This document shows positions 7,170 to 16,216 of a DNA stretch of 36,303 nucleotides, in pieces. Source of the stretch: Amycolatopsis orientalis DSM 43388 (GTDB taxonomy: Bacteria > Actinomycetota > Actinomycetes > Mycobacteriales > Pseudonocardiaceae). The translations under genes were made by a program, and so were the position numbers. The notes beneath the pieces are model-generated. The model was not told the DNA's origin and ran no database searches. It saw only the letters and a list, made by a program, of their open reading frames with translations. Position 1 is the first letter of the stretch, and each line of letters starts with the position of its first letter. The stretch lies in contig NZ_ASXG01000091.1 of the NCBI RefSeq assembly GCF_000411975.1, positions 1-36,303 of the forward strand. Direction: 5' to 3'.

Positions 7170-10100
7170 GTGCGGATCGGCTTGCTGGGCCCGCTTGAGG
7201 TCCGGAACGACGACGGTGCCGCAGTCGAGATCACCGGGGCCCGATTGCGGACGCTGCTGAGCGCCCTCGCGCTGGAGCCGGGCCGGGTCGTGCCGGCCGG
7301 GCGGCTGGTCGACGCCGTCTGGGGGACGTGCCCGCCGGCGACGGCCAACGCGCTGCAGGCGCTCGTCTCGCGGCTTCGCCGGATCGGCACGCGGCTCGAT
7401 TCCACCCCGTCCGGCTACCGGCTGCCCGAGGCGACGGTGGACGCGGCCCGCTTCGAGGAGCTGGTCACCGCCTCTCGGACGGCACCCGACGAGAAGCGGG
7501 TCGTGCTGCTGCGCGAAGCGCTGAACCTGTGGCGCGGCCCCGCCCTCGGCGACGTCTCCGACGCGCAGTTCTTCCAAGGCCACATCGCCCGGCTGAACGA
7601 ACTGCGGCTGTCCGCCACCGAGGAATGCGCCGAAGCCGCGCTCCGGCTGGGGCACGGCGCGGATCTCGTCGAGGAACTGTCGAAGCTGGTTGCCGAACAT
7701 CCGCTGCGGGAACGGCTGACCGCGGCGTTGATGCTCTCGCTGCAAGCCGCTGGACGGCCGGCCGAAGCTCTTCAGGTGTTCGCGCGGATCCGGGCAGCCC
7801 TGGCGGACGAACTCGGCGCGGACCCGGCTCCCGAATTGTCCGCCGCGCACACCAAAATCCTCCGCGAGACGGCCGCCGGCGAGGACGTCGCGCGCACGAA
7901 CCTGCGCGCCGGGCTGACCAGTTTCGTCGGCCGGAACACCGAGGTCACGCGCGTGGCCGAGCTGGTCGGCGAGTACCGGCTCACCACGCTGACCGGGCCC
8001 GGCGGAGCCGGAAAGACCCGGCTGGCCGCGGAAACCGGACGGCATCTGCTGGCCGAGCGCGGCGGCGTGTGGTTCGCCGAACTGGCTCCGCTCGCCAGTG
8101 GCGCGGACGTCCCGCAGGCCGTGCTCGACGCGTTGGGCCTGCGCGAGCAGAAGTACACCGGGCCGCTCGCCAACGGCACTCCGCGCGAGCGGGCGACGAG
8201 AGCGTTGCGGGACCGGGATGCGGTGCTGGTACTCGACAACTGCGAACACGTCATCGAGGCCGCCGCCGAGTTTGCCGAACATTTGCTCGGCGAATGCCCG
8301 CGGCTGCGCATTCTCGCGACCAGCCGGGAACCTTTGGCGGTGACCGGGGAGGCGCTCTGGCCAGTCGAACCGCTGGCGCTGCCCCCGGAAGGCGCGACGG
8401 CCGTCGAAGCGATGTCGTGTGCTTCGGTGCGCTTGCTGGCCGACCGGGCCGCTGCGGTCCGGCCGGGATTCACCGTCGACGAGTCCACTGTGGACGCTGT
8501 GGTGCGGATTTGCCGGGCGCTCGACGGAATGCCGCTCGCGGTCGAACTGGCCGCGGCCCGGTTGCGGTCGATGACCGTGGCACAGCTGGCTGCCCGGCTC
8601 GACGACCGGTTCCGCCTGCTCGCCGCGGGCAGCCGGACCGCGTTGCCCCGGCACCGCACGTTGCGCGCGGTGGTGGACTGGAGCTGGGACCTGCTGGAGC
8701 CGGACGAACGGCAGCTGCTGCGCCGGCTGTCGGTCTTCTCCAGGGGCGCGACCGCCGAAGCCGCGGAAGCGGTCTGCGGCGGCACGTCCGAGCTGCTCAG
8801 CGCATTAGTCGACAAATCGCTGCTGACGGTTTCCGAGGACGCCGAGCCGCGCTACCGGATGCTCGAAACGATCAAGGCGTACGGCCTGGAACAACTCGCC
8901 GTGGCCGACGAACGCGAGGAACTGCGTCAAGCGCACGCCGAGTGGTTCGCCTCCTTCGCCGAGACCGGCGACAAATACCTGCGCCGGGCCGAGCAGATCG
9001 AATGGCTCGCGCGCTTCGCCGCCGAGCACGGCAATCTGCTCTCCGCGGTGCGCGGGGCCATCGCCGCCGGCGAAGCCACCACGGCACTGCGGCTGGCGAC
9101 GTCGTGTGCCTGGTTCTGGATGCTGACCGGGCACAAAACCGAGGCGCAGGAGGTGGTCGAGGCGGCGTTGGCCCTGCCCGGCGAGGTGGACCGCGAGCTG
9201 CGCGCGATGGGATACGCGATGGCCGCCTTGCTGCTGACCATCGGGATGACCGCCGAAACCTCCGCCGACGCCTTGGGCCGCAAAGCGCTCGAACTCAGCC
9301 GGGACAGCAAGAACTCCTTGCTGCGGTCCATCATTCCGGCGTTGACCCAGACCGAGGACAGCGCTGCCCTGGGGTCCGCTCTGGACGACCTGCTGTCCGA
9401 CGAGGATCCGTGGCTGCGCGGCCATGCCCGGCTGCATCGGGCGCGATCGCAGCTGAACCTCCGGCACGATTCGGCCGCGCAGGAAGCCGACATCCGCGAG
9501 GCGGTCCGGTTGTTCCGGCTGAGCGGGGAACGCTGGTGGCTGTCGCTGGCGCTGAACAGCCTCGCCGAGGTCGTCAGCCGGCGCGGCGAACTGGAGGAAG
9601 CCGTTTCGTGCTATGAGGAATCGATCGAAGTCGTCTCGGAACTCGGCTCGGCCGAAGACGTCCTGTTCGCCCGTGGCCGGCAAGCGCCGCTGTTCTGGCA
9701 ACTCGGCGACGAGGCGGCCGCCGCGGCCGCGGTAGCCGCCGCCGAACGCGACGCGCGGAGTGTGCCGTTCCCCGATTCGCTCGCGTTTCTGGCCCTGACG
9801 AAAGCGGACCTGGCGCGCTGGCGCGGAGATCTCGCGGAAGCCCGCCAGGAGCTGAACCGCGCCGAAGCGTTGTTGAGCGAATCCGACCCGCACCCGTTGT
9901 TCCGCGCGATGATCCAGCATTCGCACGCCTACCTGGACGCCCAGACCGGCGACCTGTCCACGGCCCGGGACCGTCGCCGCGAAGCACTCGCCCTGGTCGC
10001 GGCTACCGGCGAAGTGCTGTATCTGTCGATTGTCCTCGTAGGCATCGCCGATCATGCCGTACGCGTCGACCGCCCGATCGCCGCCGCTGATCTCCTCGCC

Positions 10101-10232
10101 GCCGCAGACCGTCTCCGCGGCGGCCCGCACCTGGCCCTTCCCGACGCGACCGCCGCCGCGGCCGCCGTCCGGGCCCAGCCGTCCGGCCCGGTCGAGGACC
10201 CGGTCGCCCTCGCTTACGACGTCCTTCGCTGA
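7170..10232 (+). CDS. BTAD/AfsR-type regulator with NTPase and TPR-like regions
   Basis: This 1020-residue regulator has an OmpR-like winged helix (about 1-85) and a bacterial transcriptional activator domain (about 90-235). An STAND/NB-ARC NTPase follows, with P-loop GPGGAGKT at 276-283 and Walker B in VLVLDNCEHVI, and then a long helical TPR-like C-terminus. Proteins of this plan activate specialised-metabolism or stress genes after ATP-driven oligomerisation. The GTG at 7170 (VRIGLLGPLEVR) is chosen because the DNA-binding domain begins exactly there; 37 extra codons upstream run through the divergent promoter and lack homology. No biosynthetic cluster adjoins it except the distant geosmin synthase, so its target is unknown. 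Confidence 0.88.
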   Translation: MRIGLLGPLEVRNDDGAAVEITGARLRTLLSALALEPGRVVPAGRLVDAVWGTCPPATANALQALVSRLRRIGTRLDSTPSGYRLPEATVDAARFEELVTASRTAPDEKRVVLLREALNLWRGPALGDVSDAQFFQGHIARLNELRLSATEECAEAALRLGHGADLVEELSKLVAEHPLRERLTAALMLSLQAAGRPAEALQVFARIRAALADELGADPAPELSAAHTKILRETAAGEDVARTNLRAGLTSFVGRNTEVTRVAELVGEYRLTTLTGPGGAGKTRLAAETGRHLLAERGGVWFAELAPLASGADVPQAVLDALGLREQKYTGPLANGTPRERATRALRDRDAVLVLDNCEHVIEAAAEFAEHLLGECPRLRILATSREPLAVTGEALWPVEPLALPPEGATAVEAMSCASVRLLADRAAAVRPGFTVDESTVDAVVRICRALDGMPLAVELAAARLRSMTVAQLAARLDDRFRLLAAGSRTALPRHRTLRAVVDWSWDLLEPDERQLLRRLSVFSRGATAEAAEAVCGGTSELLSALVDKSLLTVSEDAEPRYRMLETIKAYGLEQLAVADEREELRQAHAEWFASFAETGDKYLRRAEQIEWLARFAAEHGNLLSAVRGAIAAGEATTALRLATSCAWFWMLTGHKTEAQEVVEAALALPGEVDRELRAMGYAMAALLLTIGMTAETSADALGRKALELSRDSKNSLLRSIIPALTQTEDSAALGSALDDLLSDEDPWLRGHARLHRARSQLNLRHDSAAQEADIREAVRLFRLSGERWWLSLALNSLAEVVSRRGELEEAVSCYEESIEVVSELGSAEDVLFARGRQAPLFWQLGDEAAAAAAVAAAERDARSVPFPDSLAFLALTKADLARWRGDLAEARQELNRAEALLSESDPHPLFRAMIQHSHAYLDAQTGDLSTARDRRREALALVAATGEVLYLSIVLVGIADHAVRVDRPIAAADLLAAADRLRGGPHLALPDATAAAAAVRAQPSGPVEDPVALAYDVLR

Positions 10233-10282
10233 GTCCTTCGGAAGCCGCCCCGGCGCGAGCACTCCTGTGGCATCATCCGCCG

Positions 10283-12544
10283 GTGACCGGCGAGCGGAGC
10301 GACCCGCACTCGATCGAAGAGGAAGACCTCGAGGACTTCGATTCGTGGACCGCCCAAGCCGCGCTGGCCTCCCTGATCGACGAAACGCTCAGCTCGCCCG
10401 AGGTCACCCGGCTGCTCGCCCGCGAATCGCTGCGCGCCGACGTCGTGCGCGAGGAGCTGTTCGCGAACGAGACGCTGCTGGCCAAGATCCGGACGCTGCA
10501 GGACCAGGTCATGGCCGAGGGCGACCGCGGCTTCCGTCCGCGAAACCGTGCGATGTCGCCGCGCGAGGCGGTCTGGCTGCTGGTCGCGCTCCTGCTCGGG
10601 TTCGCCTACCTCAGCCTGATGACCGCCGCGTGGAGCCGGCTTCCGCTGTTCTTCCGGATCTTCGCCGGCATGATGATGCCGTGCGTCCTGTTCGCCACCG
10701 GCGCGCTCGCGGTCCGCAAGGTGACGTCGCTGCGCGAGTGGATCAATCCGGACGCCATGCAGTTCCACGAGGAGCAATTCGGCCTGGGGCCGCGGCGTTC
10801 GTTCGCCGCGCGCGAGATCGTGCTGCCCGAGGTCCGCGACGTCATTTCCGCGCACCGGAAGCTGCACTTCGGCACGACGCTGGTTTTCGAGCAGCAATAC
10901 GACCTCGGCGAGGAGGACAGCACCCGGATCGTGCCGACCGCGGCGGCGAAACGGATCCGGCGGGTCCTCGAACGCGCGGGTTCCGGCGCGGTGGCGCTCG
11001 GCGGGCAACGCGGGTCCGGCAAGACCACCGCGATCCGTTCCATGCAGCGCGGTCTGTTGCACGGCAGCGAAAACCCGGCGCCGCTGGTGGTGGTCGCGTC
11101 CGCCCCGGCCACCTACGACGCCCGCGATTTCGTGCTGCACCTGCACAAGCTGCTGTGCCAAGCCGTCCTCGAACGGATCCGGCAGACAGTGGGCCCGGAA
11201 CAAGGCTGGCACTGGTGGGCCCGCCGGTTCTGGCGCGGGACAGCCGATCTCCTCGCCTCAGCGGTGTTGGCCTGGGCGGTCGGCGGCGCGCTGTGGAACG
11301 GGAAGTTCACGCGGTTCCCGGTCGAGCTGTGGCGGACCGTCTCCCAGGTGCGGTTCCCGGAGCTTCTGGGTCCGCTATGGACGGGCCAGCCGGTGCACAA
11401 CCGGATCGCCCTGGTCGTGGTGGCGCTCCTCGCGGTCCGGTGGGCGGGGAAACTCCTCGCCTCGGCAATCGGCGCGGTCGTGCTCTTCCTGCGCCACCAG
11501 TCGACAGCCGGACCGCGCGCCCTGCGCACCGAGGCCCGCCGTCAGCTGCTCCGGATCCAGTACCTGCTGACCTACACCACCGGCTGGTCGGGCAAGCTCG
11601 CCGTCCCGGCCGGCGGCGAACTGGGCCGCACCCGCACCACGCAGCGGGCCGAACAGCAGCTGACGCATCCGGAAGTCGTCGACGAGTTCCGCGCGTTCGC
11701 CCAGCTGACCGCCGAATCGTTGCGCGAGGAAGGGATCACCGACCGGGTCGTCGTCGCCATCGACGAACTCGACAAGATCGGCGAGCAGGACAAGGCCCAG
11801 CAGCTGGTGAACGACATCAAGGGCATCTTCGGCGTGCCCGGCTGCCTGTACTTCGTGGCGGTGTCCGACGACGCGGTGCTCAGCTTCGAGCAACGCGGAC
11901 TGGCCGTGCGCGACGCCTTCGACAGCGCGTTTTCCGAAGTGGTGCGCCTGGAGCCGTTCACGCTGGACGAAAGCCGGCTGTGGATCGCGCAGCGGCTGCC
12001 CGGCGTCCCGGAGCAGTTCTGCTACCTCGGCCACTGCCTCTCCGGCGGCCTGCCGCGCGACCTGCGCCGCACCACGATCGACATGGTGGACGTGACGATC
12101 GAACACTACGAACCGTCGCTGTCGACGGTGACCGGCATCCTGGTCCGCGCCGACCTGGCAGCCAAAACGGCCGGTTTCATCGGACAAGCCCGCAGTCTCG
12201 CGCAGACGCCGGAGCTGATCGAACTGTGGCCGAAACTCCTGCGCATCCCCGACCTCCGCGAAGCGGTGGAACTCGCCGAACTCGCCGCCGAACTGCACGA
12301 AGGCGCGACCCCCGACCTCGCCGACGCGGTCAACCGCCTACGGCTGCACAGCAGCGCGTTCGTCCTCTTCTGCGCCACCGTCCTCGACGTGTTCACCGAC
12401 GCGCTCGCCAAGCCGCGACTCACCCCGGACCTGCACGAACTGGCCGTCGCCCGGCGGCATCTCGCGCTCGACCCGCACCTCGCGTGGGCGGCCCTGACCG
12501 ACTTCCGCAAAGCCCGCGACCTGCCGCTGCCCGCTCGTAGATAA
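10283..12544 (+). CDS. Membrane-anchored KAP-type P-loop NTPase
   Basis: This 753-residue protein has two predicted membrane segments near the N-terminus (about 95-145) and P-loop GQRGSGKT at 241-248. A second membrane region lies at about 315-400, inserted between the Walker A and Walker B halves. The Walker B is VVVAIDELDKIGEQDKAQQL, with Asp494/Glu495. Membrane insertions inside the P-loop domain are the hallmark of KAP NTPases, found in signalling, membrane organisation and some phage-defence settings. The GTG at 10283 lies 50 bp after the BTAD regulator on the same strand and could be co-transcribed. No partner effector is next to it, so its role is open. Confidence 0.8.
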   Translation: MTGERSDPHSIEEEDLEDFDSWTAQAALASLIDETLSSPEVTRLLARESLRADVVREELFANETLLAKIRTLQDQVMAEGDRGFRPRNRAMSPREAVWLLVALLLGFAYLSLMTAAWSRLPLFFRIFAGMMMPCVLFATGALAVRKVTSLREWINPDAMQFHEEQFGLGPRRSFAAREIVLPEVRDVISAHRKLHFGTTLVFEQQYDLGEEDSTRIVPTAAAKRIRRVLERAGSGAVALGGQRGSGKTTAIRSMQRGLLHGSENPAPLVVVASAPATYDARDFVLHLHKLLCQAVLERIRQTVGPEQGWHWWARRFWRGTADLLASAVLAWAVGGALWNGKFTRFPVELWRTVSQVRFPELLGPLWTGQPVHNRIALVVVALLAVRWAGKLLASAIGAVVLFLRHQSTAGPRALRTEARRQLLRIQYLLTYTTGWSGKLAVPAGGELGRTRTTQRAEQQLTHPEVVDEFRAFAQLTAESLREEGITDRVVVAIDELDKIGEQDKAQQLVNDIKGIFGVPGCLYFVAVSDDAVLSFEQRGLAVRDAFDSAFSEVVRLEPFTLDESRLWIAQRLPGVPEQFCYLGHCLSGGLPRDLRRTTIDMVDVTIEHYEPSLSTVTGILVRADLAAKTAGFIGQARSLAQTPELIELWPKLLRIPDLREAVELAELAAELHEGATPDLADAVNRLRLHSSAFVLFCATVLDVFTDALAKPRLTPDLHELAVARRHLALDPHLAWAALTDFRKARDLPLPARR

Positions 12545-12576
12545 CCGTTGCTTCTGGTCCCGGGAAGAACTAGCTC

Positions 12577-12613
12577 TTGGACTTATCGCCGCGCCGCTTC
12601 TAGCGTTGCGGCC
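12577..12613 (+). promoter_or_regulatory. Probable leaderless promoter of the alpha/beta hydrolase
   Basis: TTGGAC (12577-12582), an 18-bp spacer and TAGCGT (12601-12606) precede the ATG at 12614 by 7 nt. Both boxes fit actinobacterial housekeeping promoters, and the spacing puts transcription start at or next to the start codon. Confidence 0.6.
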
Positions 12614-13285
12614 ATGACCACGTACGTTCTCGTTCCCGGAGCCTGCCACGGCGGCTGGTGCTTCGACCGGCTCACCGCCCAACTGCGCGATCGCGGCCAC
12701 CGCGTGCTCCCGCTGACGCTTACCGGCCTCAGCGAGCGGCAGCACCTCCTGCACTCCGGAGTCAACCTCGACACCCACATCGAGGACGTCGTGCGGACGA
12801 TGCGGGCCGAGCAGGTCGAACGCGCCGTGCTGGTCGGCCACAGCTACGGCGGGATGGTCATCACCGGCGCCGCCGACCGCGTTCCGGAACTGGTCGACGC
12901 GCTGGTGTACCTCGACGCTTTCGTCCCGGAAAACGGCGACTCCTGCTGGACGCTCACCGACGACCGGCAGCGCGAGTGGTACCTGAGCGTCGGCGAGACC
13001 GGATACGCCGTGCCGCCGCTGCCGTTCTTCGACCCGCGCGCGTCGGCGCACCCGCTGGCGACCCTGCTGCAGTCGATCCGGCTGGACGGGGACCTGGGCC
13101 GATTCCGCCGCCGGGACTACGTGTCCGCGCGGATCTGGGACGGCGGCTCCCCGTTCGAACCGACGTACCGACGGCTCGTCGAGGATCCACAGTGGAACGT
13201 CCACGCGCTGGAAAGCAAGCACGACCTGATGCGCGACGCGCCGGACGAACTGCTGAGGATCCTCCTCGACGCGGGCCTGGACTGA
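12614..13285 (+). CDS. Alpha/beta hydrolase (esterase-like)
   Basis: This 223-residue cytoplasmic serine hydrolase opens with YVLVPGACHGGWCF, carrying the HGG oxyanion signature, and has the nucleophile elbow GHSYGG (Ser77). The likely catalytic His is about residue 203 in ESKHDLM. The HGGWCF opening and QWNV...ESKHDLM ending resemble the small EstC/MES-like esterases that cleave ester or lactone substrates. The ATG at 12614 sits directly downstream of a good promoter, and a longer in-frame start at 12548 lies upstream of that promoter and is rejected. The gene ends just before a strong palindrome shared with the converging gene. The substrate cannot be predicted. Confidence 0.87.
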   Translation: MTTYVLVPGACHGGWCFDRLTAQLRDRGHRVLPLTLTGLSERQHLLHSGVNLDTHIEDVVRTMRAEQVERAVLVGHSYGGMVITGAADRVPELVDALVYLDAFVPENGDSCWTLTDDRQREWYLSVGETGYAVPPLPFFDPRASAHPLATLLQSIRLDGDLGRFRRRDYVSARIWDGGSPFEPTYRRLVEDPQWNVHALESKHDLMRDAPDELLRILLDAGLD

Positions 13286-13291
13286 CGGCCT

Positions 13292-13333
13292 CGTGAGTGT
13301 TTTTGCCGGTTGGAACCGGCAAGAACACTCACG
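13292..13333. terminator. Long palindrome, bidirectional terminator candidate
   Basis: CGTGAGTGTTTTTGCCGGTT, a 2-nt centre and its near-perfect reverse complement form a 20-bp stem with one mismatch (G-T in RNA). It lies between two convergent genes and includes the stop codon of the leftward one. The size and perfection also fit a dispersed intergenic palindrome co-opted as a terminator. Confidence 0.7.
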
Positions 13334-14318
13334 ACTCCAGCGCAGGCACCCGTTCCCCGGCCGGCGGCGGCCCCGGCGGCGTCCCGTCCCCGAACGGACG
13401 CCCGCCCAGTTCCTCCCGCCCGTGCGGCGTCAGCCACCCGGCCAGGTCCGGCCCCAGCGGCACGATCCCGGTCGGGTTCACGTTCCGGTGCACCACGTAG
13501 TAGTGCTCCTTGATCTGCCCGAAATCGATCGTGTCGCCGAAGCCGGGCGTCTGGAACAGGTCGCGCGCATACGCCCACAGCACCGGCATCTCGGTGAGCT
13601 TCTGCCGATTGCACTTGAAATGCCCGTGGTAGACCGCGTCGAACCGGACCAGCGTCGTGAACAGCCGCACGTCCGCCTCGGTGATCGTGTCTCCCACCAG
13701 GTACCGCTGGCCGGCCAACCGCTCGGACAGCCAGTCGAGCCGGGAGAACAACGCGCGGTACGCCTCTTCGTAAGCCTCCTGCGAAGTGGCGAACCCCGCT
13801 TTGTACACGCCGTTGTTCACGTCCCGGAAGACCTTCTCGGCGACGTCCTCGATCTCGTCGCGCAGCCGTTCCGGGTACAGCTCGGGCGCGCCGTCCCGGT
13901 GGTAGGCAGTCCATTCCAGCGAGAAGTCGACGGTGATCTGCTTGAAGTCGTTGGTCACCACCTGCCCGCTCGGGATGTCCACAATGGACGGAACGGTGAT
14001 CCCGCGCGGATAGTCCGGGTAGCGGGCGAAAAACGCCTCCTGCAGCCGTTCGATGCCGAGCACCGGGTCGCGGCCGCCGGGGTCGAGGTCGAAAGTCCAG
14101 CTGCGCTCGTCGTGCGTCGGGCCGCACAGGCCCATCGACAGCACCTCTTCGAGACCCAGCAGCCGGCGCACGATCGACGCGCGGTTCGCCCACGGGCACG
14201 CGCGCGCGATCACCAGGCGGTAGCGGCCGGGCTCCACCGGCCAGCCGTCGCGGCCGTCGGCGGTGATGCGGTCGGAGATGTAGTTCGTGTCGCGCTTGAA
14301 CTCACCCTGGTCGGGCAT
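13329..14318 (-). CDS. Glutathionyl-hydroquinone reductase-like (YqjG/ECM4 family)
   Basis: This 329-residue GST-superfamily enzyme of the Xi class opens with MPDQGEFKRDTNYISDRI. It has the catalytic Cys-Pro-Trp-Ala motif (Cys41) in RACPWANRASIVRRL, and a C-terminal helical domain containing YLVGDTITEADVRLF and NVNPTGIVPLGPD, all family hallmarks. The family removes thiol groups from thiol-conjugated hydroquinones. Actinobacteria mainly use mycothiol, so the thiol cofactor may differ; this is inference. AAAGG precedes the ATG at 14318. The gene follows a MarR gene by 19 bp on the same strand, so a quinone-responsive operon is likely. Confidence 0.9.
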   Translation of the reverse strand: MPDQGEFKRDTNYISDRITADGRDGWPVEPGRYRLVIARACPWANRASIVRRLLGLEEVLSMGLCGPTHDERSWTFDLDPGGRDPVLGIERLQEAFFARYPDYPRGITVPSIVDIPSGQVVTNDFKQITVDFSLEWTAYHRDGAPELYPERLRDEIEDVAEKVFRDVNNGVYKAGFATSQEAYEEAYRALFSRLDWLSERLAGQRYLVGDTITEADVRLFTTLVRFDAVYHGHFKCNRQKLTEMPVLWAYARDLFQTPGFGDTIDFGQIKEHYYVVHRNVNPTGIVPLGPDLAGWLTPHGREELGGRPFGDGTPPGPPPAGERVPALES

Positions 14319-14337
14319 CGGAAGCCTTTCGTCGGGA

Positions 14338-14826
14338 TCAGGTCTGGTCGTCCGGGCAGGCGGAACAGTCCGGCGGCTCCAGCGCGGCGGCCAGCCGGGC
14401 GAGGATCGGGCCCGCGGCGCGGACCTCCTCGGGCGAAAGATGGTCGAACAGGAACGAACGCACCCGCTCCAGGTGCCCCGGATACGCGGCGGCCAGCTTC
14501 GCGTGCCCCAATTCGGTGAGCGTCGCGTGCGCGGCCCGCCGGTCCTGCGGGCACTTCACCTTCTTGACCAGGCCGCGGCGCACCATCGCCTCCACGACCC
14601 GGCTGATCCGGCTCAGCGACAGCGCCGTGGCCTGGGCCAGATCGGTGAGCCGCAGCCTGCCTTCGGGTGCTTCCGCCAGCGACACGAGCACGGTGTAATC
14701 CGTCAGCGAGACGCCGTTGTCGTGCGCGAACTGGTCCTCAAGCGCCCTCGGCAGGACCGTGACGAGGCGCATCAGCGGACGCCACACTGCCTCTTCTTCG
14801 CTGGTCAGCGGGGTTCTGGTCACCAC
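14338..14826 (-). CDS. MarR-family transcriptional regulator
   Basis: This 162-residue MarR protein has the HTH region LRLTDLAQATALSLSRISRV and the wing RRGLVKKVKCPQDRRAAHAT. Its C-terminus ends CSACPDDQT and, with the wing Cys, offers thiols that could sense quinones or oxidants, which is inference. A TATACT -10 lies 8 nt before the GTG at 14826, so the transcript may be leaderless. It leads an operon with the hydroquinone reductase-like gene and is divergent from yceI. The TTGA-N4-TCAA site at 14887-14898 is a typical MarR operator and lies on the yceI side. Confidence 0.9.
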   Translation of the reverse strand: MVTRTPLTSEEEAVWRPLMRLVTVLPRALEDQFAHDNGVSLTDYTVLVSLAEAPEGRLRLTDLAQATALSLSRISRVVEAMVRRGLVKKVKCPQDRRAAHATLTELGHAKLAAAYPGHLERVRSFLFDHLSPEEVRAAGPILARLAAALEPPDCSACPDDQT

Positions 14827-14885
14827 AGAGGGGGAGTATATCCGACACTTGCTCGCGCAATCAGTTATTGTGGGCTACAGTGCTA

Positions 14886-14899
14886 GTTGAACACTCAAC
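14886..14899. promoter_or_regulatory. MarR-type operator upstream of yceI
   Basis: GTTGA-ACAC-TCAAC is a perfect inverted repeat containing TTGAACACTCAA, the classic TTGA...TCAA half-site pair of MarR regulators. It lies 25 bp upstream of the YceI start, in the gap divergent from a marR gene. Confidence 0.65.
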
Positions 14900-14923
14900 C
14901 AAGAACCCGAAGGAACGGAACAC

Positions 14924-15481
14924 ATGACCAGCGCGACCACCTACGCCCACCTGACCGGCACCTACACGATCGACGCCGCGCACAGCCGGATCGGCTTCGT
15001 CGCCCGCCACGCCATGGTCACCAAGGTCCGCGGCTCCTTCAACGAGTTCGAGGGATCGTTCACCCTGGACGGCGAGAACCCGGCGAACTCGAGCGCCAGC
15101 GTCACCATCCAGACCAAGAGCGTCGACACCCGCAACGCCGACCGCGACGGCCACCTGCGCAACAACGACTTCCTGTCCGTCGACCAGTTCCCGACCATCA
15201 CCTTCACCTCCACCGGCATCAAGCAGACCGGCGAGGACACCTTCGACGTGACCGGCGACCTGACCGTCAAGGACGTCACCAAGTCGGTGACCATCCCGTT
15301 CGAGTTCGGCGGCTCCGCGAAGGACCCGTTCGGCAACGACCGCGTCGGCTTCGAGGGCTCGACCACGATCAACCGCAGCGACTACGGCGTCACCTTCAAC
15401 GCCGCGCTCGAGACCGGCGGCGTGCTGGTCTCGGACAAGATCACCCTCGAGTTCGAGATCTCCGCGATCAAGAACGCCTGA
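14924..15481 (+). CDS. YceI-family lipid-binding protein
   Basis: This 185-residue YceI protein is an extended beta-barrel that binds long isoprenoid or fatty chains. It shows the family's opening GTYTIDAAHSRIGFVARHAM, the middle NNDFLSVDQFPTITFTST, and the end NRSDYGV. It lacks a signal peptide, so it is probably cytoplasmic, as many actinobacterial members are. AAGGAA stands 10 nt before the ATG. The divergent MarR gene and the TTGA/TCAA operator suggest repression relieved by a stress ligand. A strong hairpin follows the stop. Confidence 0.93.
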   Translation: MTSATTYAHLTGTYTIDAAHSRIGFVARHAMVTKVRGSFNEFEGSFTLDGENPANSSASVTIQTKSVDTRNADRDGHLRNNDFLSVDQFPTITFTSTGIKQTGEDTFDVTGDLTVKDVTKSVTIPFEFGGSAKDPFGNDRVGFEGSTTINRSDYGVTFNAALETGGVLVSDKITLEFEISAIKNA

Positions 15482-15490
15482 ACGAACAGC

Positions 15491-15524
15491 CGGTGAAGGG
15501 TTCCGGAACCGGGACCCTTCACCG
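15491..15524 (+). terminator. Hairpin terminator after yceI
   Basis: CGGTGAAGGGT and ACCCTTCACCG form a perfect 11-bp stem around a 12-nt loop, starting 10 bp after the yceI stop. There is no T-tract, as is common in actinobacteria. Confidence 0.65.
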
Positions 15525-15585
15525 CGGAAGTCAGACGTCGAGCGCAGCCGCGCGGCCGGAGCACGACTCGCCGCTCGGCCTGCGC

Positions 15586-16169
15586 TCAGCCGCGCAGACC
15601 GGCGATACCCACCTCCAGCGCGGCTTCGAGATGCCGCGGCTCCCCGGTCGTGAGCAGCAGCAATACTCCGCCCTGCACCCCGGCCAGCAGCGCTGACGCG
15701 GCCTGTTTCGGATCCAGCCCGGGCCGGATCTCCCCCGCCGCCCGCAGGTGCTCGATCCCCGCGGCCAACTCGCCGAGCCAGCGCCGCATCAACTGCGTCA
15801 CCACGGCCTGCGCGCCCGGCGTGTTCCGGCCGATCTGCGACATCACCACGTTCAGCGGGCAGTGCCTGCCTGCTCGGTGTAGTGCGCGAGCACCACCTTC
15901 TGCCAGGTCCGGAAGTCGTCCCAGGTACGCAGCGTGCCGAGCGCCGGCTGCTGCACCTCCGGCACCCGATCCGCCTCCCAGCGCGCGACGGCCAGCAGCA
16001 GTTCCTCCTTGCCCTCCGGGAAGTAGTGGAACAGCTGGCTTTTGCTCGTCTTGGTCCGCGCGCGGACGTCGTCCAGCGTCGTCGCGAGCACGCCGCGTTC
16101 GCGGATCACCTCGGCCGCGCCCTCCACGCTCCGCTGTCGCGTGGCCTCACCCTTGCGCGTGAGCGTCAT
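15586..16169 (-). pseudogene. TetR-family regulator broken by a frameshift
   Basis: The N-terminal part (16169 down to 15852) has a TetR HTH (EVIRERGVLATTLDDVRART, KTSKSQLFHYFPEGKEELL) and ends early after HYTEQAGTAR. In another frame the protein resumes with CPLNVVMSQIGRNTPGAQAV and continues to 15586 with a normal ligand-domain tail (AASALLAGVQGGVLLLLTTG). Joining them needs one extra base at about 15858-15870, in a GGCAGGCACTGCC stretch. The joined product would be about 195 residues, the normal TetR size, close to the LmrA/YxaF group. This is either a real disruption or a sequencing error. The ATG at 16169 has GGGAGA 6 nt upstream. Confidence 0.8.
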
Positions 16170-16184
16170 CCGCCATCTCCCGAT

Positions 16185-16205
16185 TGGACCTGCGAGTCCA
16201 CTCTA
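16185..16205 (-). promoter_or_regulatory. Promoter and probable autoregulatory operator of the TetR gene
   Basis: Read leftward, a TAGAGT -10 (16205-16200) shares its last base with the palindrome TGGAC-TCGCAG-GTCCA (16200-16185), just upstream of the broken TetR gene. The palindrome abutting the -10 and the GGACT...GTCC form fit LmrA/YxaF-type operators. Binding by this TetR is inferred from position. Confidence 0.5.
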
Positions 16206-16216
16206 CGCGCGGAAGA

